Below are positions 6,171-7,601 of a DNA stretch of 7,601 bases, piece after piece. The translations under genes were made by a program, and so were the position numbers. The notes beneath the pieces were generated by a model that saw only the letters and a program-made list of their open reading frames with translations, was not told the DNA's origin and did not search any database. This stretch comes from Beijerinckiaceae bacterium (lineage in GTDB: Bacteria > Pseudomonadota > Alphaproteobacteria > Rhizobiales > Beijerinckiaceae): assembly GCA_022702195.1 (NCBI GenBank), contig JAKONB010000584.1:1-7601 (forward strand), read 5' to 3'. How positions within the stretch are numbered: the stretch's first letter is position 1; each line of letters opens with the position of its first letter.

Positions 6171-6655
6171 CGCGAACCCTCACTGAACGGGAACATGCCC
6201 AGCGCGACCTCCGACGGGCGGCCGGGCAATCCCGTGCCCGGAATGGCGGCTGGCTTCGGGTGGGCGGGGGCGCCTTCGAGCCAGCGCTGGGCCGCCTTCA
6301 TCTCGGCCTCCTCCGGATTCGCTGCGATCACCGCGTCGCGCACCGGGCGCCCACGCCCGGCATAGGTCCAGCGCCGCAGCGACGAGGCTTCGAGTCCGAT
6401 CAGCGTGAGGACCAACAGAGTGACGACGAGGCCGGCCCCCGTACCAAGGCCGGTCACATGCCCGAGGATCGCCGTGGCGACGAGCAGGGCCGCCACACCG
6501 AGGGCGGCCAGCCACAGCCGGTGATAGAGGAACCACAGGACCGAGAAAGCGAAGGCCGCCCAGGAGAAACCGTCCGGCACGAGATGGGCACGTTCCAGCC
6601 CGTACGTCTCGCCAGCCAGCGCATCCCTGTCGAGGTGCAGCGTATAAGTCCGCAT
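6167..6655 (-). CDS. DUF2628 small membrane protein within the his operon
   Basis: A 162-residue protein of unknown function that I recognise as DUF2628-like. After an N-terminal strand (M-R-T-Y-T-L-H-L) come an F-S-W-A-A-F-A-F motif (30-37) and W-F-L-Y-H-R-L-W (41-48). Two to three hydrophobic, probably membrane-spanning segments lie at about 32-44, 48-66 and 71-88. The soluble tail includes E-E-A-E-M-K-A-A-Q-R-W-L (115-126) and a Pro-rich end. I chose the ATG at 6653-6655 over an open extension to 6682 because a near-perfect GGGAGGGG precedes it and the family begins here. It lies 32 bases after hisB, and its stop overlaps the hisH GTG. In Hyphomicrobiales this family recurs between hisB and hisH, which suggests a conserved reason for its place; no enzymatic motif supports a role in histidine synthesis itself. 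Confidence 0.88.
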   Translation of the reverse strand: MRTYTLHLDRDALAGETYGLERAHLVPDGFSWAAFAFSVLWFLYHRLWLAALGVAALLVATAILGHVTGLGTGAGLVVTLLVLTLIGLEASSLRRWTYAGRGRPVRDAVIAANPEEAEMKAAQRWLEGAPAHPKPAAIPGTGLPGRPSEVALGMFPFSEGSR

Positions 6656-6659
6656 CGAT

Positions 6660-6667
6660 CCCCTCCC
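6660..6667 (-). promoter_or_regulatory. Strong Shine-Dalgarno before the DUF2628 gene
   Basis: GGGAGGGG on the minus strand, with four bases between it and the ATG at 6655, is the best ribosome binding site in the operon. It fixes the DUF2628 start at 6655 rather than the upstream in-frame codon at 6682. Because hisH is coupled to this gene by a GTGA overlap, the site may set translation of both. Confidence 0.75.
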
Positions 6668-6687
6668 AGCTCGAGCCGCCACGGCGG

Positions 6688-7275
6688 TCAGAGCGTTCCC
6701 TTAGTGGAGGGAACGCGGCCTTCCTCGCGCGGATCAACCGTCACCGCCCGCCGCAAAGCCCGGGCCAATCCCTTGAAGCAGCTCTCGGCGATATGGTGTG
6801 CATTGTCACCGTAGAGCGTCTCGACGTGAAGGGTGATTCCCGCGTTCATGGCGAAAGCCTGGAACCACTCGCGCACCAGTTCGGTGTCGAACTGACCGAC
6901 CTTCTCCACGCGGAAGGTCGTGCGGAACACCAGGAAAGGCCGGCCGGAAATGTCCACGGCGACCCGGGTCAGCGCCTCGTCCATCGGCATGTGGATGTCG
7001 GCGTAGCGGGCGATGCCGCGCTTGTCGGCCAAGGCCTGGGCAAAGGCCTGACCCAGCGCGATGCCCGCATCCTCGGTGGTGTGGTGCTGGTCCACATGCA
7101 GGTCGCCGGTCACGTTCACGTCAAGATCGAACAGCGCATGGCGTGCGAACAATTCGAGCATGTGATCGAGGAAACCGACCCCGGTCGCGATGGTCGCGCG
7201 CCCGGTCCCGTCGAGCCCCAGGGCGACGCGGACGTCGGTTTCTGCCGTGCGGCGGTCGATGGTGGCGGCGCGCAT
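6688..7275 (-). CDS. hisB: Imidazoleglycerol-phosphate dehydratase, monofunctional
   Basis: HisB dehydrates imidazole-glycerol phosphate to imidazole-acetol phosphate. At 195 residues it has the dehydratase domain only, without the N-terminal phosphatase domain of the enterobacterial bifunctional enzyme. The internally duplicated metal-binding motifs are present: H-H-T-T-E-D (64-69) and H-H-I-A-E-S (160-165), with G-V-G-F-L-D-H-M-L (32-40), M-D-E-A (98-101) and the usual C-terminal V-P-S-T-K-G (188-193). The ATG at 7273-7275 matches the usual family N-terminus (R-x-A-x-I-x-R-x-T-A-E-T); the open frame continues to a TTG at 7338, but those 21 residues are not HisB-like. The GAAGG just before the ATG is too close to be ideal, and a GTG at 7290 is an alternative. 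It is the first his gene in this window and probably starts the transcript. Confidence 0.96.
   Translation of the reverse strand: MRAATIDRRTAETDVRVALGLDGTGRATIATGVGFLDHMLELFARHALFDLDVNVTGDLHVDQHHTTEDAGIALGQAFAQALADKRGIARYADIHMPMDEALTRVAVDISGRPFLVFRTTFRVEKVGQFDTELVREWFQAFAMNAGITLHVETLYGDNAHHIAESCFKGLARALRRAVTVDPREEGRVPSTKGTL
6693..6716 (-). repeat. Perfect 9-bp hairpin at the 3' end of hisB
   Basis: Arms GCGTTCCCT (6693-6701) and AGGGAACGC (6708-6716) pair perfectly around a six-base loop, ending two bases before the hisB stop codon. It is encoded by the conserved C-terminal V-P-S-T-K-G-T codons and uses GTT, ACT and GGA, uncommon choices in this GC-rich gene. No T-run follows, so an intrinsic terminator is unlikely. 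A role in mRNA processing or in separating hisB from the rest of the operon is possible. Confidence 0.6.
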
Positions 7276-7300
7276 GCCTTCGGGTTTCACCTTGTGGAGC

Positions 7301-7326
7301 GGCGGGCTCGTTGAAACGAACCCGCC
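7301..7326 (-). promoter_or_regulatory. Strong dyad / hairpin in the hisB upstream region
   Basis: Two 11-base arms (7301-7311 and 7316-7326) are complementary except at one position, which becomes a G-U pair in minus-strand RNA; the loop is four bases (UUCA in that RNA). It ends 25 bases before the hisB ATG. No U-run follows on the minus strand, so it is a poor terminator for the upstream gene. It could be an operator with dyad symmetry near the transcription start or a 5' leader stem-loop. No histidine-rich leader peptide accompanies it. Confidence 0.5.
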
Positions 7327-7327
7327 T

Positions 7328-7355
7328 TCTAAAGCCAAGACCCGCCGACTGTGAA
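7328..7355 (-). promoter_or_regulatory. Tentative sigma-70-like promoter for the his operon
   Basis: On the minus strand TTCACA (7355-7350; five of six matches to TTGACA) is followed after 16 bases by TTTAGA (7333-7328), a weak -10 match. Initiation would fall near 7320, inside or next to the dyad at 7301-7326. It is the only promoter-like pair I find in the 132-base gap upstream of hisB, and the -10 element is poor. Confidence 0.25.
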
Positions 7356-7407
7356 GGGAGCCGCCGGCCGTTTCCCACGCCGATCGCGCGGGAGGCCGAG
7401 CGGAAGC

Positions 7408-7601
7408 TCAGCCGCGCAGCACCCGTCCGGCCACCGCATCGAGCTTGGCGAGCAGGGCCGGGTCGCGCTGGGCCGGGGCGGTCATCACCGCGCCGTCGAG
7501 GGCGCGGTCGCTGCCCACCGGGCAGGCCTGCCGCTCCCGAGGGCAGTCGCGGGCGAGGCGGGCGACGAGGCGGGCGGCCTTGTCGGCATTGGCGCGGGCC
7601 A
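7408..7601 (-). CDS. Unrecognised protein, C-terminal fragment
   Basis: The last 63 codons of a minus-strand gene that enters from the right edge and stops at TGA 7408-7410. Third codon positions are nearly all G or C in this frame, as in the other genes here, which supports real coding. The fragment is Ala/Arg-rich with a D-C-P-R-E-R-Q-A-C-P stretch holding two cysteines seven apart, then S-D-R-A-L-D-G-A-V, ending A-G-R-V-L-R-G. I recognise no family. Two Cys in a short charged segment could suit an exported, disulphide-bonded protein, but no N-terminus is visible. It lies 132 bases upstream of hisB on the same strand, so it could read into the his operon or be separate. Confidence 0.55.
   Translation of the reverse strand, partial: ARANADKAARLVARLARDCPRERQACPVGSDRALDGAVMTAPAQRDPALLAKLDAVAGRVLRG

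Noticed and set aside
6676..6687. CCGCC/GGCGG inverted repeat right after the hisB stop, as a possible terminator
   Set aside because: The loop would be two bases and there is no T-run; the stem is weak and lies in a gap where read-through to the DUF2628 gene is needed.
7121..7378. Minus-strand frame with an Arg/His-rich run (several His residues) near the hisB start, resembling a his leader peptide
   Set aside because: The His cluster lies inside the hisB coding region in another frame, not ahead of it; the frame overlaps hisB extensively and is a GC-rich shadow. No His-codon run occurs in the true upstream region.

Overview
This GC-rich window looks like chromosomal DNA of an alphaproteobacterium of the order Hyphomicrobiales (Rhizobiales), most like Methylobacterium/Methylorubrum. 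The basis is the protein style (Ala/Arg-rich, GC-ending codons) and the gene order hisB - DUF2628 membrane protein - hisH - hisA - hisF - hisE - coaA, which is characteristic of that order. No database search was possible, so the genus is an inference.

Left part (1-2448). A minus-strand pair encodes an FtsX-type ABC transporter permease, cut by the left window edge, and its ATPase. Divergent from the ATPase is a plus-strand gene for a periplasmic GDSL esterase of the TesA family, followed four bases later by thpR, a 2H-phosphoesterase. An esterase/thioesterase divergent from a YbbA/YbbP-like ABC system matches the known tesA-ybbAP arrangement.

Central and right part (2452-7275). A minus-strand histidine biosynthesis operon reads hisB, a small DUF2628 membrane protein, hisH, hisA, hisF, hisE and coaA. 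HisE removes pyrophosphate from phosphoribosyl-ATP. HisA isomerises ProFAR to PRFAR. The HisH/HisF pair makes imidazole-glycerol phosphate and AICAR, and HisB dehydrates the former. hisG, hisI, hisC, hisD and the phosphatase gene are not in the window. CoaA starts CoA synthesis and rides at the 3' end. Spacing is tight, with two 4-base GTGA stop/start overlaps (DUF2628/hisH and hisE/coaA), and four of the seven genes use GTG or TTG starts. coaA converges on thpR with only three bases between stop codons.

Right edge. A 132-base gap upstream of hisB holds a strong dyad and a tentative promoter. Beyond it is the C-terminal end of an unrecognised minus-strand gene.

There is no tRNA, rRNA, CRISPR, insertion sequence, phage gene or defence gene. 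This is a mostly ordinary housekeeping region. The less explained items are the DUF2628 protein coupled to hisH, two near-perfect hairpins flanking and inside hisB, a hairpin plus short ORF between hisF and hisE, and a C-terminal extension on HisE.
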